A stretch of DNA of 64,000 nucleotides from Phormidium ambiguum IAM M-71 (GCF_001904725.1 NZ_MRCE01000004.1:232226-296225), one strand, 5' to 3'. Positions 28,680 through 37,972 are shown, counted from the stretch's first letter. Made by a program: numbers and translations. The notes: generated by a model not told the origin, from the sequence alone.

Positions 28680-30431
28680 ATGAAACAACTTTGGTTATGT
28701 TTAATCTCAATTAGTGTCTTTTTGGCTAGCAATGCGCCACTTCTACAGGCGCAATCTGCATCTGTGAAAAATTCGGGTGAATCTGTGCCAGTCAATGCTG
28801 ATTTTAATTATTATTTAAATTTGTGTAATTTGTTGATTAATCAGCAAAAATATGCAGAGGCTTTAGCAATTTGCGATCGCACCATAAATATGAAAAAAAA
28901 GGATGCCGTTTTATGGGCGATGCGAAGCGAAATTTTATTTAATTTAGAACGACATGAAGAAGCGATCGCATCAGCATTAGCAGCTTTACAACTACGGAAA
29001 AATTTTTCTTTCGCCTTGCTACAACAATGTCGATCGGAATCAGCATTAGGCAACTACGAAAAAGCGATCGCCACCTGCGAAAAAGCTTTACAAATTAACA
29101 AAGATTGGGGCAAATTATCTCCGGCTGTCGCTTGGTACAATAAAGCATTAGCACTGGAACTGAGCAAACAATTTACCCCAGCATTAGCCGCTTATGAACA
29201 AGCATTAAAATTACAGCCTAATTATTCCCTTGCTTTAGCTAGCCAATGTCGAGTACTTTCGACAACAGCAGAATACAATTTAGCAATTTCCACTTGTAAT
29301 AAAGCCTTGGAAATTAATCAAAATTGGGAAAATAGTTCTTCCGCCCAAGTTTGGTATTTGCTAGGTTTAAACTTCCAACGCTGGGGAAAATACGAAATCG
29401 TTCGATCGAGTTGTCCTCCGCCGTCAAATGTCTCAGCAGAAATTGCCACAATTCAAACTAATGAATGTATCAAAAAAATTCGCCTAGACAGATTACAATC
29501 AGCAATTGATGCTTATGAAAAAGCAGTAGCCCTTAATCCCAAAGATGCAAAAGCTTGGACACAACAAGCAGCATTATTAACTGAATTAAACCGATATACG
29601 CAAAGCAAAATTGCCTTAGAAGCAGCACTAAAACTTAGTCCTAATTACTCTTTTGCATTAGCTACGCAATGCGCTACTTTGAACAAATTAGGTAATTATC
29701 AAGCCGCACTCGCTGCTTGTGACAGTGCTTTGCAAGGCGACGGTAGATGGGATGAAAATGGTTTAGCTTACCCTTTAGTACAGCGATCGCAAGCACTTTC
29801 TGGATTAGGACAACATGAAGAAGCCTTAGCTACAGTAGAACGAGCATTAAGTCTTGAATCCGATTTGATCCAAGCTTGGAATACCCAAAGCGTAATCTTT
29901 TGGCAGATGCAAAAATATCCAGAAGCATTACAAGCAAACGATCGCCTTTTAAAAATCGCACCCAACTTTTTTTCCGCTTGGTTTAATCGCGGCGGCATTT
30001 TGCGCGCCATGAAACAGAATGAAAGCGCAGTGCAAGCTTACGATCGCGCCCTGGCTAGCGATATTACCTTAGTATCAGCAAATACCCTAGCAGATGTTTG
30101 GGTCAACCGCAGCACTGCCTTATGGGATTTAGGAAAATACGAAGAGGCAATCAATTCCACAACTGCTGCTATTGGTCTTAATCCAAATTCTGTCATTGCT
30201 TGGTTTAATCGTGGTGTACTATTAGACACTTTAAAACGTTACCCAGAAGCAGCGATCGCTTATGAAAAAGCTGCCCTTCTCGATCCAAAACAAGATCAAA
30301 TTTGGTTTGCTTTGGGAGTAGTATTATTACGTCTAAATCGGAACCAGGATGCTTTAATAGCTTTTGAAGAAGCCTTAAAAATTAATCCAAACAATGCAAG
30401 TGCAAAACAGAATCGAGATTCATTACTTTAG
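28680..30431 (+). CDS. Exported TPR-repeat protein at the end of the CIS gene train
   Basis: A 583-aa protein. Residues 1-25 look like a signal peptide (LWLCLISISVFLASNAPLLQ). The rest is a TPR superhelix with many 34-residue units (for example IDAYEKAVALNPKDAKAWTQ, AIAYEKAALLDPKQDQIWFA). Its ATG lies 3 nt after the previous stop, so it is co-transcribed. TPRs mediate protein interactions, here probably on the lumen or periplasm side of the membrane that carries the two preceding proteins. It is convergent with the GH31 gene, only 3 nt away. Confidence 0.85.
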   Translation: MKQLWLCLISISVFLASNAPLLQAQSASVKNSGESVPVNADFNYYLNLCNLLINQQKYAEALAICDRTINMKKKDAVLWAMRSEILFNLERHEEAIASALAALQLRKNFSFALLQQCRSESALGNYEKAIATCEKALQINKDWGKLSPAVAWYNKALALELSKQFTPALAAYEQALKLQPNYSLALASQCRVLSTTAEYNLAISTCNKALEINQNWENSSSAQVWYLLGLNFQRWGKYEIVRSSCPPPSNVSAEIATIQTNECIKKIRLDRLQSAIDAYEKAVALNPKDAKAWTQQAALLTELNRYTQSKIALEAALKLSPNYSFALATQCATLNKLGNYQAALAACDSALQGDGRWDENGLAYPLVQRSQALSGLGQHEEALATVERALSLESDLIQAWNTQSVIFWQMQKYPEALQANDRLLKIAPNFFSAWFNRGGILRAMKQNESAVQAYDRALASDITLVSANTLADVWVNRSTALWDLGKYEEAINSTTAAIGLNPNSVIAWFNRGVLLDTLKRYPEAAIAYEKAALLDPKQDQIWFALGVVLLRLNRNQDALIAFEEALKINPNNASAKQNRDSLL

Positions 30432-30434
30432 CTA

Positions 30435-32777
30435 TTAACTGGAAAACACCAATCGTCGGGCAGTACCATCATCAACAAATCCCTGTTCCCCAACCCCAAC
30501 TAACTCCACGATAACTTCACGAATTGTCGGAGAAAAGCCGCCTTCTCGTTTGTCGATCGTAACCACAGTTTCTTGCCCTTCGCAACAAACGCGATAACTT
30601 GTTGTGCAAAAAGCTCCAGTTTTGTACTCAAAAGTCTGCCCATCATCCTCATAAAGCGTAAACTCACCCGTACCTTTCCAGATTCGCACTCTTAAAAGGT
30701 CTAAAGGACGTTCATCTACATATTGCATAACTGACTGCATCGGAATAATCGAGCCAGCACGAACATACAACGGCATCTTCTCCAGCGGCGCATCAGCCAG
30801 AATATAGGTAGAACCATCAAACGCCTCACCACTCCACCAATCATACCAACGACCTTCCGGTAAATACACAGCCCGACAGTCAACACCAGGGCGGTAAATA
30901 GGGGCGGCGAGTAAAGATGGGCCGAGCATAACTTGGTCAGCCAGGGTATAAGTCTTCGGATCGTTAGGAAAATGGTAGAGCAGCGGGCGCAAAATCGGTG
31001 CCCCAGTTGTTGCCGCATTCCAAAACAGAGTGTAAATATAGGGCAACAATCGGTAACGCAGTTCGATGTACTCGCGGCAAATTTTCTCTACGCGATCGCC
31101 AAAAGTCCAAGGCTCATGTTGGGCTGTCGTCAGTGCCGAATGTCCCCGCATCAACGGATACAGCATACCTAACTGCATCCAACGAGCAAATAATTCAGCC
31201 GTAGCATTACCCGCAAATCCCCCAACATCTGACCCGACAAACGCCACACCAGACAACCCTAAATTACAGAGCATCGGAATCGACATTTCCAAATGTTCCC
31301 AAAGAGACTGATTATCTCCCGTCCACACAGCCGACCAGCGTTGAATACCAGCATAGCCAGAGCGTGTCAAAATGAAAGAACGCTCCTGCGGACGGGACTT
31401 TTCCACCCCCCGATAAGATGCTTGTGCCATCATCAAGCCGTATAGATTGTGAGTTTCAGCGTGTGTAGTTATTTCATCGATCGGCCCCTGTGCAGCATCA
31501 AACGGAAAGGAAATCTTATTCCCATCATCGCCAAATGGACGATCATCCAAAGCAGGTTCATTCATATCATTCCAGATCCCTGCAACACCAATATCGGTTA
31601 AGCTGCTTTGCCAACCACCCCACCACTCCCGCACTTCCGGGCGCATGAAATCAGGAAACACAGCTTTCTCCGGCCAAACATAGCCATGAAACAGTTGACC
31701 GTTAGCTTTGCGAATAAAGTAGTCTTTTTTGAGTCCTTCCTCGAAAACTTGATAATCAGCTTCTGGCTCATACTTAACACCCGGATCGCAAATCGTGACT
31801 ACGTGGAAACCATTCTGTTGAAGACCTTGGATTAATGCTTTAGGGTGAGCAAATCGCTTCGGATTCCAGGTGAAGTTTCGATACCCATTCATATAGTCAA
31901 TATCCAGATGAATCACATCACAGGGAATGCGACGCTGGCGAAATTCTTGCGCTAATCGATCGACAATCTCTTGTGATTCATAACTCCAGCGACATTGATG
32001 ATAACCAAGCGACCATTGAGGCGGCATCGGCATCCGTCCGGTTAGCTGGGTATAAGTATTGATAATTTCTGCGGGTTCGGGGCCGTAGATAATGTAATAA
32101 TCTAGTTCACTTGCTTGTGTCTCCATCCGCCAAACACCCGCTTGCTGTGCGCCCAAATCGAAGCGACTCCAATATGTACTATTGAAGAAAATTCCATACC
32201 CGACTTCTGGGCGCAAGGCAATGAAAAAGGGAATGGCATGATACATACTATCTGTGAGAATACTGTAATCAACCGCATCGGTTGTCCAGTTTGTTCTCAC
32301 TTTTGATAATTGATCGAGTAACCCAGTGGGTTCACCAAAGCCATAGAAATGTTCATCCGCTTCAATCTGTTTCCACCCAGCCGTTAGACCAGTCCGCCAA
32401 CCCATTCCGGGATCTGCGTCTTGAGCAAACGGTTTTCCAGCGGTGTCGAAACATTTAATCCGGCAGGGGTTACGCTCAACGAGGATGCGAAGTTTTTCGG
32501 TTTCGATCTCTATTGCATCTGCTGTTTCTCGTACCTCAAAAGGTATGGTAGGCCACTCTTCGTCAGCTTGGGCGACTGCCCACGATCGCCTGGGGAGAAA
32601 TTTTCCTGTCGGGTTCATTCTGACTCGAATTAAGTTAGGGGCTAGCACGCAAATACTTAGACAGGCACCACCACAGTCGAAGAGTATGTAGCGTCCATCT
32701 TGTTTTATTGCTTGTACTGCCCCAAGAATTGACCAAGATGGTTCTGTTGTATGCAGTTGCCCGAAGTACTGTGGCAT
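30435..32777 (-). CDS. Glycoside hydrolase family 31 alpha-glucosidase
   Basis: About 780 aa from the ATG at 32777; an upstream start at 32900 would add 41 unconserved residues. The GH31 nucleophile motif is GIWNDMNEPA (Asp about residue 404 of the chosen form). HLDIDYMNGYRNFTWNPKRF and RSGYAGIQRWSAVWTGDNQS, with the acid/base Asp, are also typical. A C-terminal beta domain (EFTLYEDDGQTFEYK) follows. It hydrolyses terminal alpha-linked glucose from oligosaccharides, probably in the cytoplasm since no signal peptide is seen. It belongs to ordinary carbon metabolism and is not part of the CIS operon. Confidence 0.92.
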   Translation of the reverse strand: MPQYFGQLHTTEPSWSILGAVQAIKQDGRYILFDCGGACLSICVLAPNLIRVRMNPTGKFLPRRSWAVAQADEEWPTIPFEVRETADAIEIETEKLRILVERNPCRIKCFDTAGKPFAQDADPGMGWRTGLTAGWKQIEADEHFYGFGEPTGLLDQLSKVRTNWTTDAVDYSILTDSMYHAIPFFIALRPEVGYGIFFNSTYWSRFDLGAQQAGVWRMETQASELDYYIIYGPEPAEIINTYTQLTGRMPMPPQWSLGYHQCRWSYESQEIVDRLAQEFRQRRIPCDVIHLDIDYMNGYRNFTWNPKRFAHPKALIQGLQQNGFHVVTICDPGVKYEPEADYQVFEEGLKKDYFIRKANGQLFHGYVWPEKAVFPDFMRPEVREWWGGWQSSLTDIGVAGIWNDMNEPALDDRPFGDDGNKISFPFDAAQGPIDEITTHAETHNLYGLMMAQASYRGVEKSRPQERSFILTRSGYAGIQRWSAVWTGDNQSLWEHLEMSIPMLCNLGLSGVAFVGSDVGGFAGNATAELFARWMQLGMLYPLMRGHSALTTAQHEPWTFGDRVEKICREYIELRYRLLPYIYTLFWNAATTGAPILRPLLYHFPNDPKTYTLADQVMLGPSLLAAPIYRPGVDCRAVYLPEGRWYDWWSGEAFDGSTYILADAPLEKMPLYVRAGSIIPMQSVMQYVDERPLDLLRVRIWKGTGEFTLYEDDGQTFEYKTGAFCTTSYRVCCEGQETVVTIDKREGGFSPTIREVIVELVGVGEQGFVDDGTARRLVFSS

Positions 32778-32939
32778 AATCCCTAACTCAAAATTAACGT
32801 GAATTTGGCGATACCGTCGCCCTCTGAGATTCACGCAATCTACCGTCAAAAAGCCTCTATCTCTGGGTATATTGATTAATATTGAGAATTTCTGATGCAC
32901 CCTACTAATTGGTATGAGTTGCGTAAATCCAGGGTTTAA

Positions 32940-33527
32940 TTAAGACTTGTGGGAAATCACTTCAATATTATTAAGGAGAACTTTGTCTGGTTGAAATAGC
33001 ATCCATATCAAAATCACGATCCAACTTCTAGAACTTAACTTGGAAATAAAAGAAGTCACGTCAGAGTTTACAATCAAATGTAATTGTGAAGTCAGAATCA
33101 TTATTGGCAATCCAACAGCAATAATCAACATCAATCTTATTGACTTATGAATTCCAAATGAAAGAGTAGATATTGCCGGATTTTGTGGATTGTATCGAAC
33201 TTTTACTGATTGAACATATTCTAATTTATGGAAAATGTTTTGATGTTTTCTCATGTTATTACTATACAAATCATAGCCAAAAGCTAATCGGGAACTGGTA
33301 TATGTTTGACCCATAACAGAATAGCGATACTCAACTTCTACCTTATAAGTTCCGCCATCACCACCTGAGTTTTCCCGAAGAGATAATTTGGTAATCGTAC
33401 CTATTGCAGAAGGCCAATTAGATGCTTCCATTGATTTTTTAGCAGATCTTAAACTATACCAAAGTAAAGCAACCTCAAGTGCGATTAAGATGCACGAAAC
33501 AAATAATTGACCCAATAGTTGATCCAT
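32940..33527 (-). CDS. DUF3592-domain membrane protein
   Basis: A 195-aa protein. A first membrane helix (about 8-26) is followed by WPSAIGTITKLSLRE, VEVEYRYSVMGQTYTSSRLA and VRYNPQNPAISTL, which are typical of DUF3592. Two more helices follow (about 130-180). Family function is unknown. It is followed downstream by the GH31 gene in the same direction, 160 nt away. Confidence 0.8.
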   Translation of the reverse strand: MDQLLGQLFVSCILIALEVALLWYSLRSAKKSMEASNWPSAIGTITKLSLRENSGGDGGTYKVEVEYRYSVMGQTYTSSRLAFGYDLYSNNMRKHQNIFHKLEYVQSVKVRYNPQNPAISTLSFGIHKSIRLMLIIAVGLPIMILTSQLHLIVNSDVTSFISKLSSRSWIVILIWMLFQPDKVLLNNIEVISHKS

Positions 33528-33623
33528 AAAAGCTTAACCAAATCGATGAGTGTATGGAAATTCGATCGTACTATTCATTTTTGAGAAATTGATATATGCT
33601 GTTTAACTGTCCCGCTAGCAATT

Positions 33624-34208
33624 CTAAAATTTTTTAGCTGAATTTTTCCGCGCTAATAAACTTAAACTTAGCAAGCTTAAACCTGCAATAGCACTTGGTT
33701 CTGGAACCGTTTTAACTTCACTAAGTTGCCAACGCTCTTTGTTAAAAACCTCCGCTTCTCTTTGATTTACACCAAAGGGAAAAGAAATCAAAAAGTTAGA
33801 TGTCTGAAAGTTACCTACAGTTGCGCCATTCAGTAAACCTGTTGCAGTTGCTAGGCGAAAACCAAAATTAGATTCAATGGTAGCTGTTTTTGGGTCTTGG
33901 ACAAAACCAAAAAAGTTAGAAATTAAACCTGAATAAGAAATCTTAGAACTTTCCCCAAATGGTGCAAAGAAAGAAAACTTATTTTCTGGATTTCCTGAAT
34001 ATTCGGCTACCAAATTACTCAAATTAATTACACTGTCTCCATCATTTTGTAAGTCGCCATCGACTTTTCCTGATATAGTTTCTCCCGATCCAAATTGATA
34101 AGAAAATTTGAATGTAGCCGCCGATGCTGGAGCAGTTTCTTTTAGGGAAAAACTTAAGGCTACACTACTAGCTAAACAAGCAAACAAAAAGGTTAAATGT
34201 TTGGACAT
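33624..34208 (-). CDS. PEP-CTERM exported protein
   Basis: About 194 aa from the ATG at 34208, which has AGGAA 9 nt upstream; a TTG at 34229 is less likely. A signal peptide (residues 1-25) is followed by a beta-rich body of about 140 residues. The C-terminus is a PEP-CTERM sorting signal: VPEPSAIAGLSLLSLSLLAR, then a basic KNSAKKF end. Proteins with this tag are processed by exosortase and released or anchored at the cell surface. Body function is unknown. Confidence 0.87.
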   Translation of the reverse strand: MSKHLTFLFACLASSVALSFSLKETAPASAATFKFSYQFGSGETISGKVDGDLQNDGDSVINLSNLVAEYSGNPENKFSFFAPFGESSKISYSGLISNFFGFVQDPKTATIESNFGFRLATATGLLNGATVGNFQTSNFLISFPFGVNQREAEVFNKERWQLSEVKTVPEPSAIAGLSLLSLSLLARKNSAKKF

Positions 34209-34235
34209 AACTTCATTCCTATTCGACAATTTTTT

Positions 34236-34324
34236 TACTAAGACTTTGCGTAAATCCCAATGGAGTGGTGCGTTACTTTAAACTAACGCACCCTACAGAC
34301 AGAGGCTTTGCGTAAGTCTTAGTA
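34236..34324. repeat. MITE-like palindromic element (89 bp)
   Basis: It has perfect 11-bp terminal inverted repeats, TACTAAGACTT (34236-34246) and AAGTCTTAGTA (34314-34324). Inside lies a second hairpin, GGTGCGTTA...TAACGCACC (34267-34292). It contains the TGCGTAAGTC word also found in the 90-bp element at 37752-37841. It lies just upstream of the PEP-CTERM gene. Confidence 0.8.
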
Positions 34325-34813
34325 CTCTTAAATATCTATGCGGGAGCATTCTTAACTTTATGCAGCCAGAAATAGGAAATTTTAAAATTATGGTTTTCAG
34401 GAATTACTATCGAGCAAATTGTATCAATTTATAAGAATGTAAATGCACTCTGGAGAATCCCTTAAGCACAGGGATTTTTTTATTTATTGGGGATGTAGTC
34501 GCTAGGGAAGCGGGTACTTTAAAAAAGTACCTTTAAGGGTACTGCCTTCAACTTGCTATTACATATAGATTAGTAGTGTAAAGTGAAAATTTGCTATCAA
34601 AGAAATTAATAATAGTCTTCTCTGCTCTAGTCAAATTTTAAGTTTACTTTTGTCCGACTACTTACTTAGCAATTCAACCTAAATATCTTTTCTGGGTAAT
34701 TTGAATAGTCGAAAAAGCATTGTACTTGGTATGGCGATTTAGTTCGTCGTCTAAACTTAGCTGTTTTTTCAGGGTTATTTACAAATAAAAATAATTTATG
34801 AAGGAGAAAATCC
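34325..34813. other. Long intergenic region, possible small RNA
   Basis: No supported ORF. It holds a plus-strand intrinsic terminator at 34456-34481 with no upstream plus-strand gene. It also holds a GGTACTTT/AAAGTACC hairpin (34513-34531), then the leader of the DUF4360 gene. The lone terminator makes a small non-coding transcript in about 34330-34480 possible. Confidence 0.4.
34456..34481 (+). terminator. Intrinsic terminator without an upstream gene
   Basis: AATCCCT and AGGGATT form a 7-bp stem with a 7-nt loop, running directly into a T tract (34475-34481). It is on the plus strand, whereas the gene upstream is on the minus strand. Confidence 0.7.
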
Positions 34814-35395
34814 ATGAAGTTTGTCCAACTATTTCTTAGTGCCGCGACATTAATTGCTGCTTCTGTTAGCCCTGCCTTTGCTAGTGAAAAAGTTGAAATT
34901 CTAGGCGCAAGCTATGGTGGTAACGGTTGCCCCAATCTATCTGCCAGTGTGAGCGTTAGTCCTGATGGTCAAGAACTAACCATATTATTTGATAAGTTCA
35001 TCGCCCAGGGAAATAATCCATCAGAAACCAGGAAAAACTGTAATTTAAGCATTCCGATCAAATTACCCCAAGGCTATCAAATTTCCCTTTATGATGCTGA
35101 TTACCGGGGCTATGTTGCTCCTGGAACTACGGGGAACTTACGAGCAGAATACTTTTTTGCAGGTAATCGCGGTCCGGTTTTTTCTCGAACTTTTACAGGT
35201 GAAGCTAACTATAATGTTCGAGATAATTTAGCAGCTGTAGCTGATGTTTGGTCGCCATGTGGTGACAGTGTAAATATGCGAGTAAATGCGGCGATGACTG
35301 CCAAAGGTTCTGGTGTAGCTACAGTTGACTCGTTTGATCTTGCTCACCGTGGGTTGGTTTATCACATTAAATATCGCAGCTGTAGAACGCGCTAA
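34814..35395 (+). CDS. DUF4360-type exported protein
   Basis: A 193-aa protein with a clear signal peptide ending in PAFA-SEK (residue 23). The body (GGNGCPNLSASVSVSPDGQE, LTILFDKFIAQG, KNCNLSIPIKLPQGYQISLY, ADVWSPCGDSVNMRVNAAM) matches DUF4360, small secreted proteins with conserved cysteines. It starts behind AAGGAGAAAATCC. A strong terminator follows the stop by 43 nt, so it is a single-gene transcript. Function unknown. Confidence 0.82.
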   Translation: MKFVQLFLSAATLIAASVSPAFASEKVEILGASYGGNGCPNLSASVSVSPDGQELTILFDKFIAQGNNPSETRKNCNLSIPIKLPQGYQISLYDADYRGYVAPGTTGNLRAEYFFAGNRGPVFSRTFTGEANYNVRDNLAAVADVWSPCGDSVNMRVNAAMTAKGSGVATVDSFDLAHRGLVYHIKYRSCRTR

Positions 35396-35438
35396 CCTAC
35401 CGCAAAGTACAATCCGAAAGCGATATCGTCCTTCTTAT

Positions 35439-35466
35439 AACCTCTCTGTTTTAGAGAGGTTTTTTA
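35439..35466 (+). terminator. Strong intrinsic terminator of the DUF4360 gene
   Basis: AACCTCTCT and AGAGAGGTT form a 9-bp stem with loop GTTTT, followed by a T-run to 35465. Confidence 0.88.
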
Positions 35467-35546
35467 GTACAAGTAAGCTGAGTGTAAGCCGAACTCGATA
35501 TCGCTCTGATGCCATTCGGGTACAGCAAATTGTGATGTGCTGGGTC

Positions 35547-35957
35547 TTATTTTTCCTCAATTGGGGCAAATTTGGCAAATATTTCTGCTTCTGTGAGATT
35601 CACGGTTTGATTCGCAAATTCATAGTAACTGGGTTTCCGATCGATAAAGATTTGTTCCTTGAACTCAAACTCAATTCCATTTTGAAACAAACCTGCTGGA
35701 ACAAAATATTCATTAGTCGGCAACAATTTGTAGAAAATATGCGTACCGCATTCACCACAAAAAGCTCTTTGCGCCCATTCTGAGGACTGATACACTTTTA
35801 GTTTGTCAATACCATCTATTTGGACATCTGAGCCACAAGCTATACCTAATGCGGGTCCGCCTCCCCATCGCCGACACATCCCACAATGACAGGCATCGAT
35901 GCTCGTTTTGTCTGGCGTTTGGACAGTGATTGCACCGCAAAGACACTTACCATCCAT
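35547..35957 (-). CDS. GFA/CENP-V family zinc protein
   Basis: A 136-aa protein with the family zinc ligands: C5 and C7 (KCLCGAITVQT), C24-H-C-x2-C (ACHCGMCRRWGGG), and a C-x2-C pair in AFCGECGTHIFYKL. The family was named after glutathione-dependent formaldehyde-activating enzyme, but most members have no known substrate. A single-gene unit; its 3' end faces the terminator of the DUF4360 gene. Confidence 0.9.
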   Translation of the reverse strand: MDGKCLCGAITVQTPDKTSIDACHCGMCRRWGGGPALGIACGSDVQIDGIDKLKVYQSSEWAQRAFCGECGTHIFYKLLPTNEYFVPAGLFQNGIEFEFKEQIFIDRKPSYYEFANQTVNLTEAEIFAKFAPIEEK

Positions 35958-36050
35958 TTTTCATCTCCTCCATCGAGAGCGATCGTTAGTCTGATTTTGC
36001 CATATACATAGTACTGGTCATGAGGGAGAACTAATTTAACAACCTAAAAT

Positions 36051-36530
36051 TTAATATGGTTGACCATCTTGATGAGTAAATTGCCATTTTCCATCTACTA
36101 GTATCGCTTTTAGATCGTCATCAGGATAAGTGACTAGATCGTCGGGAGTGCGATCGCCTATTTCCAAGTAAACAACTTCCTCGCTGGTATTATTGACTAA
36201 GTGATGAGCATTACCAGAATCTGCCCGAAAACCTGCACACATACCAGGGACTAGCTGCTGTTCCCCTTCATCTGTAATTAATGTAGGACAACCTTGCAAA
36301 ATATAGATAAACTCATCTTGGGTCTTATGGGCATGGCGAAGAGCAGAAGATGCTGATGGCTTCAATCTTGTCAGGTTAACACCAAAATTCTTTAGACCGA
36401 ACAAATCGCCCAAAATGCGTTTCTCTTTTCCTTCCATCCGGCTAGCAAATGGTTCTGGGTAAAGACTCTTCTTCGCACGAGGCGCTACTTCGCTGGCTGT
36501 AATTGCGATCGGATAGTTGAAGTCTGACAT
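36051..36530 (-). CDS. Cupin-domain protein
   Basis: A 159-aa single-cupin protein. The first cupin motif is ALRHAHKTQDEFIYILQGCP (two His and a Glu as metal ligands). The second is around FRADSGNAHHLVNNTSEEVV. It could be a small isomerase, dioxygenase-like or sugar-binding protein. The substrate cannot be told. Confidence 0.85.
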   Translation of the reverse strand: MSDFNYPIAITASEVAPRAKKSLYPEPFASRMEGKEKRILGDLFGLKNFGVNLTRLKPSASSALRHAHKTQDEFIYILQGCPTLITDEGEQQLVPGMCAGFRADSGNAHHLVNNTSEEVVYLEIGDRTPDDLVTYPDDDLKAILVDGKWQFTHQDGQPY

Positions 36531-36690
36531 ATCATCAGTTCGTTATTGGTAAAAACAGACAATCTGTTCAATATATAACAGATTTACAAGCAGATATTCT
36601 CAGCGGCTAAAAGAAAAAACTTGAGCAGATAAACTAGTATCACCATAGCCAAAGCATAAACTAAACTTACTTATTGGTTTATCTACTTGG

Positions 36691-37251
36691 ATGAGAAATA
36701 TGAATGAAAATTTAGCTGTCATCTTGGGCGAACTCCAAGCACAAATATATTGGTTGCATGATGCTGAGAAGTTTACAGAATTAGCAACCGCCGCTGCTAA
36801 TATCTATACAAAACTTGGCTATAGTCAGCAGCAGTCAGTAACGGCAGGTAAATTAATTAGTGAAGCATATCAATTAGCTGATGATGCCGATCGTGCTTAC
36901 CAAGCTGGTGATTATGAGCAAGAAATGCAGTTTTATTATCAAGTTAAAGACAAATTAGCTGAAGTCGAAACTACGTTAAATTATCAAAATAGTATTGCTA
37001 TACATCAAATGCAATGGTGGCGACACTTTCGCCATAAACAGAAATTACAAATTATTTTACACTTGTTTTTACAACATTTAAAAGCCGTAGGATTTATTCA
37101 TTTATTTACAGCGATTAAACTGACATATTTTCTCATGGAAATAGGGAGAGTTCACAAACAGCGCGATCTAGAAACCACTAAACAAAATGCGATAAAATAC
37201 TGGGAAGAATTACTGAAAATTCAACCCCAACAATACCCTTATCTTGGGTGA
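36691..37251 (+). CDS. Hypothetical protein, helical
   Basis: A 186-aa protein that I do not recognise. It is predicted almost wholly helical, with a TPR/MIT-like pattern in the middle (AYQLADDADRAYQAGDYEQE). No signal peptide is visible, and residues about 118-150 are weakly hydrophobic. An alternative ATG 9 nt downstream (36700) is equally good. It is followed by the HD-domain gene in the same direction about 50 nt away, so they may be co-transcribed. Confidence 0.6.
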   Translation: MRNMNENLAVILGELQAQIYWLHDAEKFTELATAAANIYTKLGYSQQQSVTAGKLISEAYQLADDADRAYQAGDYEQEMQFYYQVKDKLAEVETTLNYQNSIAIHQMQWWRHFRHKQKLQIILHLFLQHLKAVGFIHLFTAIKLTYFLMEIGRVHKQRDLETTKQNAIKYWEELLKIQPQQYPYLG

Positions 37252-37301
37252 TGTGATAATTTTAGTTGACTTGTCCAAGCTTTGAAAAACAAAAATCAAA
37301 A

Positions 37302-37790
37302 ATGATAGAAACTGAGTTATTAGATAAAGCGATCGCACTAGCTAAAACTGCCCACGCTAACCAATTTGATAAAGCGGGCGCACCTTATATCGGTCATCCA
37401 TTAAGGGTGATGAATAGTTTAAGTACCATGACAGAAAAAATTGTTGGTGTTTTGCACGATAGTATAGAAGATTCAGAACTTACCTTGAAAGATTTAAAAA
37501 ATGCTGGTTTTCCTCACGAAGTTTTAGAAGCGATCGAAGCGATTACAAAAAGACCGAATGAAGACTATCAAATTTATCTGAATCGAGTTATGGGTAATGC
37601 GGTCGCACTTAGGGTTAAAATCGCTGATATGCTCGATAATATGGACATGAAACGGATTTCTGAACCTACAGAAAAAGACTGGAAACGGCTAAAAAAATAT
37701 CAAGAAATCCTCCCCAAATTGCAAGCTGCTCTGTCTTGTTTTGAATCTACCAGGACTTACACAAATTATGAGAATAAACAAGACTTGTAG
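37302..37790 (+). CDS. HD-domain phosphohydrolase, RelA/SpoT-hydrolase-like
   Basis: About 162 aa from the ATG at 37302; a TTG at 37266 is less likely. The HD-type metal site is visible: AGAPYIGHPLRVM (His), VLHDSIEDSELT (His-Asp) and RVKIADMLDNMDM (Asp). These are as in stand-alone MESH1/SpoT-like (p)ppGpp hydrolases, though the substrate is unproven. The last 12 residues (after about 37752) are encoded by a MITE-like element, so the native C-terminus may have been replaced. Confidence 0.83.
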   Translation: MIETELLDKAIALAKTAHANQFDKAGAPYIGHPLRVMNSLSTMTEKIVGVLHDSIEDSELTLKDLKNAGFPHEVLEAIEAITKRPNEDYQIYLNRVMGNAVALRVKIADMLDNMDMKRISEPTEKDWKRLKKYQEILPKLQAALSCFESTRTYTNYENKQDL

Positions 37791-37841
37791 GCGCAATCCC
37801 CCTGTGGTTGCCCCTATACTTAAAGTCTCTGCGTAAGTCCT
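37752..37841. repeat. MITE-like element overlapping the end of the HD gene (90 bp)
   Basis: AGGACTTACACA (37752-37763) and TGCGTAAGTCCT (37830-37841) are terminal inverted repeats with one mismatch. The spacing and the GTAAGTC word resemble the 89-bp element at 34236-34324. The HD gene's stop codon lies inside the element. Confidence 0.75.
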
Positions 37842-37972
37842 GTGTACGTGAGTTTCAGTTCACCTATCCACCGTCACACAAGCAGCCCGTTTTTCAACAG
37901 GTGACAAATAATTGAAATATAGCGATCGTATTCCCGTATTTTAAGCATAAACAAAACCTGCTTATTTGTTCA

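Noticed and set aside
35325..35783. 152-aa plus-strand frame after the DUF4360 gene
   Set aside because: It runs through a strong terminator and over the GFA gene on the other strand; no domain.
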